From: an uncultured Psychroserpens sp.
GTDB lineage: Bacteria > Bacteroidota > Bacteroidia > Flavobacteriales > Flavobacteriaceae
Reading direction: 5' to 3'
Assembly: GCA_947489585.1 (NCBI GenBank)
Contig: CANLEE010000012.1
Span: 1-64,000, forward strand
DNA: 64,000 bases
A program made the translations under genes and the position numbers. The notes beneath the pieces were generated by a model. It did not search any database. It saw nothing but the letters and a program-made list of their open reading frames with translations, and was not told where the DNA came from. Below are positions 50,924 through 60,406 of the stretch, piece by piece (the first letter of the stretch is position 1; every line of letters starts with the position of its first letter).

Positions 50924-51125
50924 ACATAGAACGTTTCATATTTAAAATACGTTGTTTGAGTTGCTTCGCTTCGAAAAATAAGATATCACTCAAACTCATG
51001 TCTGTTTGCTTCAGATTATAGGCTTCTTCTATAAAACTATAGTATCTGTCTTCTAAATCTTTTAAACTGAAAACGGTAGTTGTGTTGAGTCTTGTTTTTC
51101 CAACTTTGCAAAAATGAGAATTCAT
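50898..51125 (-). CDS. small helical protein, Lacal_2735-like (copy 1)
   Basis: A 75-residue protein. The core DRYYSFIEEAYNLKQTDMSLSD and FEAKQLKQRILNMK aligns with the gene at 51201-51401 (RYKRLIEQAYNFRQTDSALSD, FKAIKLLHKLNKLK), so the two are tandem paralogues. The pattern YxxLxEEAYxLxxTxxxxSD is like the small Lacal_2735 proteins of flavobacteria, from memory. It has no membrane helix and function is unknown. Its end overlaps the BtuF-like gene by 26 bases. Confidence 0.65.
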   Translation of the reverse strand: MNSHFCKVGKTRLNTTTVFSLKDLEDRYYSFIEEAYNLKQTDMSLSDILFFEAKQLKQRILNMKRSMSKDLGAAF

Positions 51126-51200
51126 AGTATTTGTTTTATACCTTATATACGGTCTAAAAACAAAACATAGATGATTAGAGTACGTTAAATAATTGTAAAA

Positions 51201-51401
51201 TTAATTTTGCTGTAATGTACTTAAATCTCTATTGAGGTATTTAAGTTTGTTTAGTTTATGAAGTAATTTAATGGCCTTAAACTCTGAAATATCGCTAAGT
51301 GCAGAATCAGTTTGGCGAAAGTTATAAGCTTGTTCAATTAGACGTTTGTAGCGAGAGAGCAATTGGTTTTGATGGTCTAGAATGTTACTGGTTGGTTTCA
51401 C
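51201..51401 (-). CDS. small helical protein, Lacal_2735-like (copy 2)
   Basis: A 66-residue basic helical protein and a paralogue of the gene 75 bp downstream. The shared core is RY-x3-IEQAYN-x2-QTD-x2-LSD followed by a Leu/Lys helix. It lacks copy 1's N-terminal extension. Conservation of the central motif between two otherwise diverged copies indicates that both are real genes. Confidence 0.62.
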   Translation of the reverse strand: MKPTSNILDHQNQLLSRYKRLIEQAYNFRQTDSALSDISEFKAIKLLHKLNKLKYLNRDLSTLQQN

Positions 51402-51474
51402 TACAAAAGTACTTTTAACACTTAAATGTATTTAAAATATTGTAATTCAGCAACAAAACATCAAAAATGTTAAT

Positions 51475-51507
51475 AAAAAAATCGACCTAAGACTAAGATC
51501 GATTTTT
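51475..51507 (-). terminator. minus-strand terminator downstream of the DUF4197 gene
   Basis: AAAAATCGA (about 51476-51484) pairs with TCGATTTTT (51499-51507), with weaker inner pairing CCTA/TAAG. On the minus strand it ends in a run of T. It lies 140 bp after the DUF4197 stop and before the small paralogue gene. Confidence 0.65.
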
Positions 51508-51647
51508 GCAATAAACGTGTTCTTATTCAAAAAACATGAAGTGTAATTCTAACTAACTGATGCAAAGATGGGGTTTATTTCGCAGTCTAATGTTATGTAA
51601 TTATTAGGATTACATTATACGTTGTTTAATTATTGTATAATAAATAA

Positions 51648-52355
51648 TTAGTCTTGAAGCGCAAATACTTTCTGTAATAAACTTGTAGTTCTAGACGAAA
51701 CCTTAGTTCTAATTTCTTTTTCCTCTACAGCGATCATAGTGTAAACACCTTTAAGGGCTTCGCCTGTAACATAATCAGTAAGGTCGGGATTTACATTGCT
51801 TGTAAAAGGAATAGCGTTATATTTATTAATAAGGTTTTCCCAAATTTGATCTGCACCAACTTTTGAAAATGAACTATTAATTACGGGCTTAAATTTATCA
51901 TAAAGTGCAGTTTGTGTCTTATTAGTTAGATATTGAGTTGCTGCATCATCATTACCAAGTAAAATAGTTTTGGCATCATTAAATGTAATATCTTTTACTG
52001 CATTTATAAAAATAGGAGTGGCTTCGCTAACGGCATCTTCTGCAGCGCGATTGAGAACTTTTAAGCCTTCATCAGCTAAATTATCTAAACCAATATCTCG
52101 TAAGCCTTTATCTACTTTTCGTAATTCTTGAGGAAGTAAGATTTTAACCAATTCATTTTTAAAGAATCCGTCTTTTTGAGTGAGTTTACTTACTTGTTTA
52201 TCAATACCTAAATCTAGAGCTTGACGTAAACCAGAAGCAATATCAGCATTGCTTAATACACCTCCTCCTTGTGGTAGATTATTGACAACATCTTGTAATT
52301 CAGCACAAGCTGTCAGATTAAAAATAAGAACAAAAGCTAAAAATTTACGAATCAT
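51648..52355 (-). CDS. DUF4197 lipoprotein
   Basis: A 235-residue periplasmic lipoprotein. The signal ends FNLTACAELQ (Cys at about residue 17). The DUF4197 features are visible: IASGLRQALDLGIDKQVSKL, VKILLPQELRKVDKGLRDIGL, AAEDAVSEATPIFINAVKDITF, ATQYLTNKTQTALYDKFKPVI and the ending TGEALKGVYTMIAVEEKEIR. The fold is all-helical and the function unknown. Divergent from the PqqB-like gene. Confidence 0.88.
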   Translation of the reverse strand: MIRKFLAFVLIFNLTACAELQDVVNNLPQGGGVLSNADIASGLRQALDLGIDKQVSKLTQKDGFFKNELVKILLPQELRKVDKGLRDIGLDNLADEGLKVLNRAAEDAVSEATPIFINAVKDITFNDAKTILLGNDDAATQYLTNKTQTALYDKFKPVINSSFSKVGADQIWENLINKYNAIPFTSNVNPDLTDYVTGEALKGVYTMIAVEEKEIRTKVSSRTTSLLQKVFALQD

Positions 52356-52399
52356 GATTTTGGGTTTTTATATATTTAACAAATATAGATATTTTACAG

Positions 52400-53350
52400 A
52401 TGAAAGCTTTCCAATTATCATGCCTATTGTTTTGTGTTTTCTTTTTTAACTGTAATTCTGAAAAGAAAAACGAATTAATACCCACAGATTACAACCAATA
52501 TATAACAATTTTAGGCATAGCTCAAGATGCAGGTTTTCCTCAAATTAATTGTGAAAAAGAATGTTGTGCTGCCTTTTATTCGGATGAAGAATCTAAAAAA
52601 TTAGTGTCCTGTTTAGGGTTGATAGATTTGCAGTCAAAACAAAAATGGTTGTTTGATGCGACACCAGATATGCCTCAACAAATTCAAAATTTAAAAGACA
52701 ATCATTTAAATACCAATAAAGTTATCGATGGTATTTTCTTGACTCATGCGCATATAGGGCATTACACTGGTTTAATGTATTTAGGGTTTGAAGCTTTAGG
52801 AGGTAATGATATTCCCGTTTATGCTATGCCAAGAATGAAAAACTATTTGGAAACTAATGGGCCTTGGAGCCAGTTAGTGTCTTTTGATAACATCCAATTA
52901 CGTAAGCTTCAAAACGATTCTACAATTTTTATTAGTAAAGCTCTTAAAGTCACGCCAATTCAAGTGCCTCATCGTGACGAGTACTCTGAAACTGTTGGCT
53001 ATAAAATAGAAGGCACATATAAAACGGCTTTGTTTATTCCTGATATTGATAAATGGCATGTTTGGGATAAGGATATTATTGAGGAAGTTAAAAAAGTAGA
53101 TTATGCTTTTATTGATGCTTCATTTTTTAGAGATGGTGAATTAAAACGAGATATGAGTAAAATTCCACACCCATTTACTACAGAAACCACAACATTATTT
53201 GCTAAGGAATCTAAAAAGACAAAAAACAAGATTTATTTCATTCATTTTAATCACACTAATCCAACAATAAAAGAAAGGCATCCTTTAAAAGATAGTATAC
53301 AAAACCTAGGCTTTAACTTTGCTAAAGAAGGAGACCGGTTTGAATTATAA
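52400..53350 (+). CDS. PqqB-like metallo-beta-lactamase-fold lipoprotein
   Basis: A 316-residue MBL-fold protein with a lipoprotein signal ending FFFNCNSEKK (Cys at about residue 19). The metal motif THAHIGHYTGLM (about residue 117) has HxHxGH where catalytic hydrolases have HxHxDH, as in PqqB-type proteins. IQVPHRDEYSETVGYKI, LFIPDIDKWHVW and HFNHTNP supply further conserved His and Asp residues. It was named after PqqB, but no other PQQ genes are here, and it is secreted, so PQQ synthesis is unlikely. The substrate is unknown. ATG 52400 directly precedes the signal. Confidence 0.83.
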   Translation: MKAFQLSCLLFCVFFFNCNSEKKNELIPTDYNQYITILGIAQDAGFPQINCEKECCAAFYSDEESKKLVSCLGLIDLQSKQKWLFDATPDMPQQIQNLKDNHLNTNKVIDGIFLTHAHIGHYTGLMYLGFEALGGNDIPVYAMPRMKNYLETNGPWSQLVSFDNIQLRKLQNDSTIFISKALKVTPIQVPHRDEYSETVGYKIEGTYKTALFIPDIDKWHVWDKDIIEEVKKVDYAFIDASFFRDGELKRDMSKIPHPFTTETTTLFAKESKKTKNKIYFIHFNHTNPTIKERHPLKDSIQNLGFNFAKEGDRFEL

Positions 53351-53432
53351 TAGAGAAAATTTAAATAATTGCTATAAAATACTATTTTAGCACAATAGTT
53401 GTTAATATAAAGGGAGTTATAAAAACAAATAA

Positions 53433-54545
53433 ATGAATTTTAATAAAATTTTTTTAATCATATTTTGTGGTTGCCTTCCGTTTTTTAGCAATGGCCAAAT
53501 TCGGTTTTCTGAAACAATACAAACTTCAAAAACAGCCACAGACACTGAAGCATCTTTGTTTTTTGTTGATTTCTGGGCGACTTGGTGCAAACCTTGCGTG
53601 TATGCTTCAGAATATTTAGGCGTATTACAAAAACAATATCCAGACCGATTTTATGTAGTGTCTTTATCTGAAGAGAATTCAGATGTTGTCAAACGATTCC
53701 TTAAAAAAAATCCAACAGATTTAGCTGTTTCAATAGACTATAAAGGAGAAACATTTAGAGCTAATAACACTAGAACATTACCTTACGGGCTTCTTCTAAA
53801 TGCTAACGGAACCATATTATGGAAAGGAAGCCCTACAGATTTTAAACAAGCAGATTTAGAACGATATCTTAGACAAAACACAAAACAGCGACATGTAGAT
53901 AAGGTGTTGAAAGTACAGCGTATAAAAGAAGAAGTTTTTAAAGCAGATTATAAACCTTCTGCCGATTTTGAAATAAAACAATTAAAAAAAGAAACTTTTG
54001 AGACGCTAGTTGCAAACCCTAGAGGAGATTATATTCAGTATAAAGGAAGTTTAAAAAGTATTATAGCTAAAGAGAAAAGAATCTTAGAAAGCCAAGTTCA
54101 AATAGCGCCTGAATTGAATAAAACATATGAGGTCTATATAAAAAAAGGAGCTAGTGCGTTGTTTCCGATATTAGATGAATTAAAGTTAGATTTATTTCAT
54201 ACTGAAACTAAAGGAGATGTACTAATGTTAGATATTTCAAATATTATGTATTGGGATACGCAACAAATAGATTGGGGAAATAATACGGCCGAGTATTTAA
54301 TAGATGACACACAAATTCAAGGGGATAATGTAACGTTTAAAGATGTTATGTTTCAGTTGGCATCTGTTCTAAATTTGCCTGTGGTAACTAAAGGAGCCGA
54401 AGCAGATAGTGATAAGCATGATTGGCAAATTCATCATCGATTTTATAACTTGATGGAAAGCGATTTAGAAGACACTTATGGCATTAAAATTAGTAAGGAA
54501 ATAGGAAGCTTTAAAAAATATACAATAAGAAAAAAGACACCTTAA
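53433..54545 (+). CDS. secreted thioredoxin-like protein with DUF3738-like C terminus
   Basis: A 370-residue exported protein. The signal peptide (1-21, ending FSNGQ) precedes a thioredoxin domain (about 35-150) with active site WCKPC in FFVDFWATWCKPCVY and the cis-Pro TLPYGLLLN. The remaining 200 residues are a separate domain with strands and a C terminus DWQIHHRFYNLMESDLEDTYG followed by KKYTIRKK, which resembles the DUF3738 tail found on Bacteroidetes and Acidobacteria redoxins. It probably acts as a periplasmic or secreted disulfide reductase with a binding domain. Its terminator overlaps the stop codon. Confidence 0.82.
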   Translation: MNFNKIFLIIFCGCLPFFSNGQIRFSETIQTSKTATDTEASLFFVDFWATWCKPCVYASEYLGVLQKQYPDRFYVVSLSEENSDVVKRFLKKNPTDLAVSIDYKGETFRANNTRTLPYGLLLNANGTILWKGSPTDFKQADLERYLRQNTKQRHVDKVLKVQRIKEEVFKADYKPSADFEIKQLKKETFETLVANPRGDYIQYKGSLKSIIAKEKRILESQVQIAPELNKTYEVYIKKGASALFPILDELKLDLFHTETKGDVLMLDISNIMYWDTQQIDWGNNTAEYLIDDTQIQGDNVTFKDVMFQLASVLNLPVVTKGAEADSDKHDWQIHHRFYNLMESDLEDTYGIKISKEIGSFKKYTIRKKTP

Positions 54546-54559
54546 AAGGTGTCTTTTTT
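54531..54559 (+). terminator. intrinsic terminator overlapping the thioredoxin-like gene stop
   Basis: GACACC (54536-54541), loop TTAAAA, GGTGTC (54548-54553), with A's before and six T after. The stop codon lies in the loop. It can also serve the convergent OmpA gene ending at 54585. Confidence 0.82.
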
Positions 54560-54584
54560 ATATTATCTATTTAGTAAATAGTAA

Positions 54585-55685
54585 TTAGTTGTTTAATATT
54601 CTAAACTCAGTACGTCTGTTTCTTTGGTGCTCACCATCTGAACAATCAACTCCATTAGAACAACGATTTGTTAATCTAGACTCACCATATCCTTTAGCAG
54701 ATAATCGGCTTCTAGAAATACCTTTAGATACTAAGTAGTTTACAACAGAGTTTGCACGCTGTTGTGATAAAGACATATTGTATTCATCATTTCCTCTAGA
54801 ATCAGTATGTGCCATAATTTCAATACTTACAGGCTTATCATTTAAAATTGGTACTAATGTTTCATCAATAGTTCTCTTAGATGCAGGCGTTAAACGTGCA
54901 CTAGCTGTTTCATAAAAAATTGGAATAACAGTTGGGTTTAGTAATTCACACTCAACTTCTTCCCATGTTGTGATACCACCTTTTTGATCAAGAACCGTTC
55001 TTGTAACTGTTTCTTGACGCGCAGGAATAGTATTACTTCTTGTAGATGCAGGAACATCTACAACTTGACGTTTTATTGTCTTGTACTCAGCAGGAATATC
55101 AATTTTATCCATACGAGCAGGAGTCTTGATGACTCTTTTCTTATAAGTTGTGCTTCGTTCTGGTACTGAATTACTAGTCGTACTAGCGTCAGTAGCTAAA
55201 GTTGTAAAAGGTACATCTCTATTAGTTGCAGGATACTCAACAAAACAAGCAGCTACACAGTCCTCTTTGTTCACTGAAGGGCAATCTTCAAGGATTTTGT
55301 ATTCCCAACCTGAAGTTGCAGGATACGTTTGAAAAGTTTTTGAATCTCTTCCAAAAGTTGCAGGAACAACACTTAAATCTGTACGTCCTTCTTTACTAAT
55401 GTATGATACATCAACAGTTTCATAAGTAGCTGGTGTGTAAACATACTTTTCTGTAGCTTCTTTTACTAGTACTGTTTCTTCTACAGTTTTATACGTTGCA
55501 GGAACAACTTCTAAAGTTGTATAAGCAGGATAAACTTGTAACGTTTCAGTCACTTCTTTAAATGTATCTTTTGTAATACACTTTACATAACACTTTCCAG
55601 GTTCTGGATTAGCTGGAAGCCCTTGGGCTTGTACATAACCTACACTACCAATGAAGCATAGGAATAAAAATAATTTTTGTTTCAT
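54585..55685 (-). CDS. OmpA-family outer membrane/peptidoglycan-binding protein with PATY repeats
   Basis: A 366-residue protein. The signal peptide (1-20, ending VQAQ) is followed by about 230 residues built of short repeats such as PATYKTVEETVLVKE, PATYETVDVSYISKE, PAEYKTIKRQV and PARQETVTRTV, each about 23 residues, with Cys-containing loops (CYVKCITK; CPSVNKEDCVAAC). The C-terminal OmpA domain (about 260-366) has SARLTPASKRTIDETL, IEIMAHTDSRGNDEYNMSLSQQRA and the peptidoglycan-binding NRRTEF. There is no predicted 8-stranded barrel; the repeats replace it. It is probably an anchoring or surface-layer protein. Confidence 0.88.
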   Translation of the reverse strand: MKQKLFLFLCFIGSVGYVQAQGLPANPEPGKCYVKCITKDTFKEVTETLQVYPAYTTLEVVPATYKTVEETVLVKEATEKYVYTPATYETVDVSYISKEGRTDLSVVPATFGRDSKTFQTYPATSGWEYKILEDCPSVNKEDCVAACFVEYPATNRDVPFTTLATDASTTSNSVPERSTTYKKRVIKTPARMDKIDIPAEYKTIKRQVVDVPASTRSNTIPARQETVTRTVLDQKGGITTWEEVECELLNPTVIPIFYETASARLTPASKRTIDETLVPILNDKPVSIEIMAHTDSRGNDEYNMSLSQQRANSVVNYLVSKGISRSRLSAKGYGESRLTNRCSNGVDCSDGEHQRNRRTEFRILNN

Positions 55686-55910
55686 AATTAAAAATTAGTT
55701 AATGGTTATAGATAATATTTTAAACCAACACTTTGTGTGCGGCAATTATTGAGACACAAAATTTTGTTAAAGGTCACAAAGTAGAGCTATAAATATGTGA
55801 TTAGTAAAAACTATATACTAAAGAAAAGAAGTTTTTTGAACAAGGTTTTATGTCTATGCTGAGATAGAAAAGAGGTAGGTATTTTGTTGTGGTAACTTGC
55901 TGATTGTTAA

Positions 55911-56759
55911 TCAATAAAAAATGACAGTCTTATTATTATACACCATGACTTTTCGATTGATATGATGTTTTATAGCAGTGGCCAATACTATTTTTTCTAA
56001 ATCACGTCCTTTAGTGATAAGGTCATCAATAGAATAGGTATGAGACACTCTAGCTACATCTTGTTCTATAATTGGACCAGCATCCAATTCTTCAGTAATG
56101 TAGTGACTAGTAGCGCCAATGATTTTTACACCTCGTTTTAATGCTGAATGATATGGCTTAGCACCAATAAAGGCAGGTAGAAAGGAGTGATGTATATTGA
56201 TAATCTTATTTGTATAACGATCTATTAATTTGCCAGAGATAATCTGCATATATCTTGCTAGAACAATAAAATCTATATCATGCTGCTCTAGGAGTTTTAA
56301 TTGCTCAATTTCTGCTTGCGCTTTGGTGGTTTTAGTTACTGGAATATAATAAAAAGGAATATTGAAACTATCAGCAATTGGCTTTAAATCCATATGGTTA
56401 CTAATAATAAATGGAATTTCGCAATGCAACTCTCCAGACCTGTATCGCCCTAAAATATCATATAGACAATGATCATACTTAGATACAAATAGAGCCATCT
56501 TTGGTTGGTCTTCAGCATCATAAATTCGCCATTTCATTTGAAATCTTTCACCTAAGTTTTCTTTAAAGTTTTGTGTAAAACTACCCATAGAAAATGTAGT
56601 AAATTCACTTTCAACTCTCATAAAAAAAATGTTTTGATCGCTGTCAACATGCTGATCGATATAGACAATATTTCCACCATTGTCAGCAATAAAGTTTGTG
56701 ACAGAAGCTATAATGCCTGATTGATCTTTACAATGAATTAGTATGGTGATTTTTTTCAT
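55911..56759 (-). CDS. purU: formyltetrahydrofolate deformylase
   Basis: PurU releases formate from 10-formyl-THF. The 282-residue protein has an N-terminal ACT domain (TILIHCKDQSGIIASVTNFIA) and a hydrolase domain: the catalytic Asn in SNHMDL, His in NIHHSFLPAFIGAKPY, and Asp in TEELDAGPIIEQD. It is divergent from icmF, with 146 bp between the starts. The gene starts at ATG 56759 and is closely flanked by AT-rich sequence. Confidence 0.94.
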   Translation of the reverse strand: MKKITILIHCKDQSGIIASVTNFIADNGGNIVYIDQHVDSDQNIFFMRVESEFTTFSMGSFTQNFKENLGERFQMKWRIYDAEDQPKMALFVSKYDHCLYDILGRYRSGELHCEIPFIISNHMDLKPIADSFNIPFYYIPVTKTTKAQAEIEQLKLLEQHDIDFIVLARYMQIISGKLIDRYTNKIINIHHSFLPAFIGAKPYHSALKRGVKIIGATSHYITEELDAGPIIEQDVARVSHTYSIDDLITKGRDLEKIVLATAIKHHINRKVMVYNNKTVIFY

Positions 56760-56870
56760 CTTAATAGTTCTATTTAAACGAACTAAGTTAGTATAAAATT
56801 GATACGACGCTTTTTAAAATTTAACTTTTAGATATTTGATTATAAACCCTTATGTTTTTTGAATATTCCG

Positions 56871-56878
56871 TAAATTTG
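56871..56878 (+). promoter_or_regulatory. -7 element of icmF
   Basis: TAAATTTG fits TAnnTTTG and lies 27 bases before the ATG at 56906. No TTG at the expected spacing. Confidence 0.4.
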
Positions 56879-56905
56879 TGTCTTTAAAACCTGATAATTT
56901 TACGA

Positions 56906-59900
56906 ATGAAGCAAGTCGCACCATATAACCCAAAGCATAAAGTAAGAATTGTAACTGCAGCATCTTTATTTGATGGTCATGATGCGTCTATAAATATTAT
57001 GCGCCGAATTATTCAAGCTACAGGAGTTGAAGTGATTCATTTAGGTCATGACAGAAGTGTTGAAGAGGTTGTAAATACTGCCATTCAAGAAGACGTAAAT
57101 GCAATTTGTTTGACGTCATATCAAGGTGGTCATAATGAGTATTTTAAATACATGCATGATTTGCTAGAAGAAAAAGGTGCTGGCCATATTAAAATCTTCG
57201 GAGGTGGCGGAGGTGTTATTTTGCCTTCAGAAATCAAAGACCTTATGGATTATGGTATCGATCGTATATACTCTCCTGATGACGGTAGGGAAATGGGATT
57301 ACAAGGCATGATTAATGATTTAGTTGAGAAATCAGATTTTGCCATTGGTGATGCATTAAATGGAGAACTTGATATCCTTCCTAATAAAAACCCAAAAGCT
57401 ATTGCACGTGTTATTTCTTCTGCAGAAAATTTTCCAGAAGTTGCTAAAGCGACATTAGATCAAATTCATATAAAAAATAAAAACTCTAAAACCCCAGTTT
57501 TAGGTATCACTGGTACAGGAGGAGCCGGTAAGTCTAGCTTAGTTGATGAATTAGTGAGACGGTTTTTAATAGATTTTCCTAAAAAAACAGTTGGTATCGT
57601 TTCCGTAGATCCTTCGAAACGAAAAACTGGAGGAGCACTTTTAGGTGATCGTATTCGTATGAATGCCATTAACTCACCAAGAGTTTATATGCGTAGTTTG
57701 GCAACACGTCAGTCTAATTTGGCCCTATCTAAATACGTTAATGAGGCAGTTGAAGTATTAAAAGCTGCCGAGTTTGATTTAATCATCTTAGAAACATCTG
57801 GTATTGGACAAAGTGATACCGAAATTATAGAACACAGCGATGTGTCATTATATGTGATGACTCCTGAATTTGGTGCAGCTACACAATTAGAAAAAATCGA
57901 TATGTTAGATTTTGCCGATTTGGTTGCCATTAATAAATTTGATAAACGAGGCTCACTAGATGCTCTACGTGATGTAAAAAAACAGTACATGCGTAATAAT
58001 AATCTCTGGGATATACCTCAAGACCAATTGCCAGTTTTTGGAACGATTGCCTCTCAATTTAATGATCCTGGAATGAATACGCTCTACAAAGCTATTATGG
58101 ATAAGGTAGATGAGAAAACAGATTCAGATTTGAAATCGACGTTTCATATTTCAGATGAAATGAGTGAGAAGATATTTGTTATTCCTCCTGCTAGAACACG
58201 CTATTTATCAGAAATTGCTGAAAACAATCGTGCTTATGACAAATCATCTAATGAACAGGTTGAAGTCGCTCAAAAACTCTACGGAATTTATAAAACAATA
58301 GAATCGGTTATTGGAAGTACACCAAAGTTAGATAAAGCTGGTATTGATTCTGAATCTACCGAATCTACTGAAAACAAAGATTTCATTAAGTTACTTATTG
58401 GTGAGTTTGACAGAGTGAAGCTTAACTTAGATCCTTATAATTGGGAAGTGATTATGGGTTGGGACGAGAAAGTTAACACATATAAAAACCCTATTTATTC
58501 CTTTAAAGTTAGAGATAAAGAGATTAAAATAGAGACGCATACAGCGTCATTATCGCATACGCAAATTCCAAAAGTAGCATTACCTAAGTATCAGGCTTGG
58601 GGAGACATTTTAAGATGGACATTGCAAGAGAATGTACCAGGCGAATTTCCGTATACATCAGGATTATATCCGTTTAAAAGAACAGGTGAAGATCCAGCAC
58701 GAATGTTTGCTGGTGAAGGTGGACCAGAACGTACCAACCGTCGTTTCCACTATGTGAGTATGGGATTACCAGCAAAGCGTTTGTCTACAGCATTTGATAG
58801 TGTGACGCTCTACGGAAATGATCCAGATTATAGACCAGATATCTATGGTAAAATTGGCAATGCTGGTGTGTCTATCTGTTGTTTGGATGATGCTAAAAAA
58901 TTATACTCAGGTTTTGATTTAGCAAATGTGATGACTTCGGTAAGTATGACAATTAATGGTCCTGCACCAATGTTATTGGGCTTCTTTATGAATGCAGCTA
59001 TAGATCAACAATGTGAAATTTATATCAAGGCTAACGGATTAGAAAAAGAAATCGAAGCTAAAATCGCTGCCATTTATAAAGGAAAACAGCGTCCAAAATA
59101 TAATGGCGATTTGCCTGAAGGAAATGATGGATTAGGCTTAATGCTTTTAGGAGTCACTGGAGATCAAGTGTTGCCAGTTGATGTCTATACAGATATAAAA
59201 ACAAAAACGATTGCTCAAGTTCGTGGAACAGTTCAAGCTGACATTTTAAAAGAAGATCAAGCACAGAATACCTGTATTTTTTCAACAGAATTTGCACTGC
59301 GTTTAATGGGAGATGTTCAAGAATATTTTATCGAAAATAATGTACGAAACTTCTATTCAGTGTCTATTTCAGGATATCATATTGCAGAAGCTGGAGCTAA
59401 TCCAATTTCACAATTGGCATTTACTTTAGCAAACGGATTTACCTATGTAGAATACTATTTGTCAAGAGGCATGGATATTAATAAGTTTGGACCAAACTTA
59501 TCCTTCTTTTTCTCAAACGGAATTGACCCCGAATATGCAGTCATTGGCCGTGTAGCACGTAAGATATGGTCAAAAGCAATGAAACTTAAATATGGTGCGA
59601 ATGCTAGAGCACAAATGTTAAAATACCACATTCAAACCTCTGGTCGTAGTTTGCATGCTCAAGAAATTGACTTTAATGATATTCGTACGACGCTTCAAGC
59701 TTTGTATGCGATTTATGATAACTGTAACTCATTACATACCAATGCTTATGATGAAGCGATTACTACTCCAACCGAAGAATCGGTTCGTCGTGCTATGGCT
59801 ATCCAGTTGATTATCAATAAAGAATTAGGCTTAAATAAAAACGAGAACCCAATTCAAGGTTCATTTATTATTGAAGAATTAACCGATTTAGTAGAAGAAG

Positions 59901-60316
59901 CTGTCTTGTTAGAGTTTGATCGCATAACAGAACGTGGAGGCGTTTTAGGCGCTATGGAAACCATGTACCAACGTAGTAAAATTCAGGAAGAGAGTTTGTA
60001 TTATGAGACGTTGAAACATAATGGGCAATTTCCAATTATTGGTGTGAATACATTTTTAAGCTCTAAAGGGTCTCCAACGGTTATTCCTGCGGAAGTTATT
60101 AGAGCTACTGAAGAAGAAAAGCAATTTCAAATTAAAACACTTGAAAACCTTCACAATGCAAATGATACCCAATCACTTCTTAAAGATTTACAACACAAAG
60201 CTATTAACAATGAAAATATTTTTGAAGCCTTAATGGATGTTTGTAAAGTATGTTCTTTAGGAGAAATTACATCTGCGCTATTTGAAGTAGGAGGTCAGTA
60301 CCGCAGAAATATGTAA
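56906..60316 (+). CDS. icmF: fused isobutyryl-CoA mutase (B12 domain, G-protein chaperone, mutase)
   Basis: A 1136-residue IcmF that interconverts isobutyryl-CoA and n-butyryl-CoA using adenosylcobalamin. Order: B12-binding domain (about 12-140) with SLFDGHDASI, in which DxHxxS supplies the cobalt-ligating His; a MeaB-like GTPase (about 195-480) with Walker A GTGGAGKSS (about 202-210), TVGIVSVDPSKRKTGGALLGDR and the NKFD specificity motif; and the mutase domain (about 540-1100) with TSGLYPFKRTGEDPARMFAGE, VSMTINGPAPMLL and SGYHIAEAGANP. The order B12-G-mutase is diagnostic of IcmF as opposed to MutA/MutB. Confidence 0.95.
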   Translation: MKQVAPYNPKHKVRIVTAASLFDGHDASINIMRRIIQATGVEVIHLGHDRSVEEVVNTAIQEDVNAICLTSYQGGHNEYFKYMHDLLEEKGAGHIKIFGGGGGVILPSEIKDLMDYGIDRIYSPDDGREMGLQGMINDLVEKSDFAIGDALNGELDILPNKNPKAIARVISSAENFPEVAKATLDQIHIKNKNSKTPVLGITGTGGAGKSSLVDELVRRFLIDFPKKTVGIVSVDPSKRKTGGALLGDRIRMNAINSPRVYMRSLATRQSNLALSKYVNEAVEVLKAAEFDLIILETSGIGQSDTEIIEHSDVSLYVMTPEFGAATQLEKIDMLDFADLVAINKFDKRGSLDALRDVKKQYMRNNNLWDIPQDQLPVFGTIASQFNDPGMNTLYKAIMDKVDEKTDSDLKSTFHISDEMSEKIFVIPPARTRYLSEIAENNRAYDKSSNEQVEVAQKLYGIYKTIESVIGSTPKLDKAGIDSESTESTENKDFIKLLIGEFDRVKLNLDPYNWEVIMGWDEKVNTYKNPIYSFKVRDKEIKIETHTASLSHTQIPKVALPKYQAWGDILRWTLQENVPGEFPYTSGLYPFKRTGEDPARMFAGEGGPERTNRRFHYVSMGLPAKRLSTAFDSVTLYGNDPDYRPDIYGKIGNAGVSICCLDDAKKLYSGFDLANVMTSVSMTINGPAPMLLGFFMNAAIDQQCEIYIKANGLEKEIEAKIAAIYKGKQRPKYNGDLPEGNDGLGLMLLGVTGDQVLPVDVYTDIKTKTIAQVRGTVQADILKEDQAQNTCIFSTEFALRLMGDVQEYFIENNVRNFYSVSISGYHIAEAGANPISQLAFTLANGFTYVEYYLSRGMDINKFGPNLSFFFSNGIDPEYAVIGRVARKIWSKAMKLKYGANARAQMLKYHIQTSGRSLHAQEIDFNDIRTTLQALYAIYDNCNSLHTNAYDEAITTPTEESVRRAMAIQLIINKELGLNKNENPIQGSFIIEELTDLVEEAVLLEFDRITERGGVLGAMETMYQRSKIQEESLYYETLKHNGQFPIIGVNTFLSSKGSPTVIPAEVIRATEEEKQFQIKTLENLHNANDTQSLLKDLQHKAINNENIFEALMDVCKVCSLGEITSALFEVGGQYRRNM

Positions 60317-60406
60317 GTTTACATCATAAAGAATGATTATGGCATATTCTTAAATCAAAGAAGTAGGCCTAATTATTTCGATTAACTATTTAGAATAAAA
60401 ACTATT

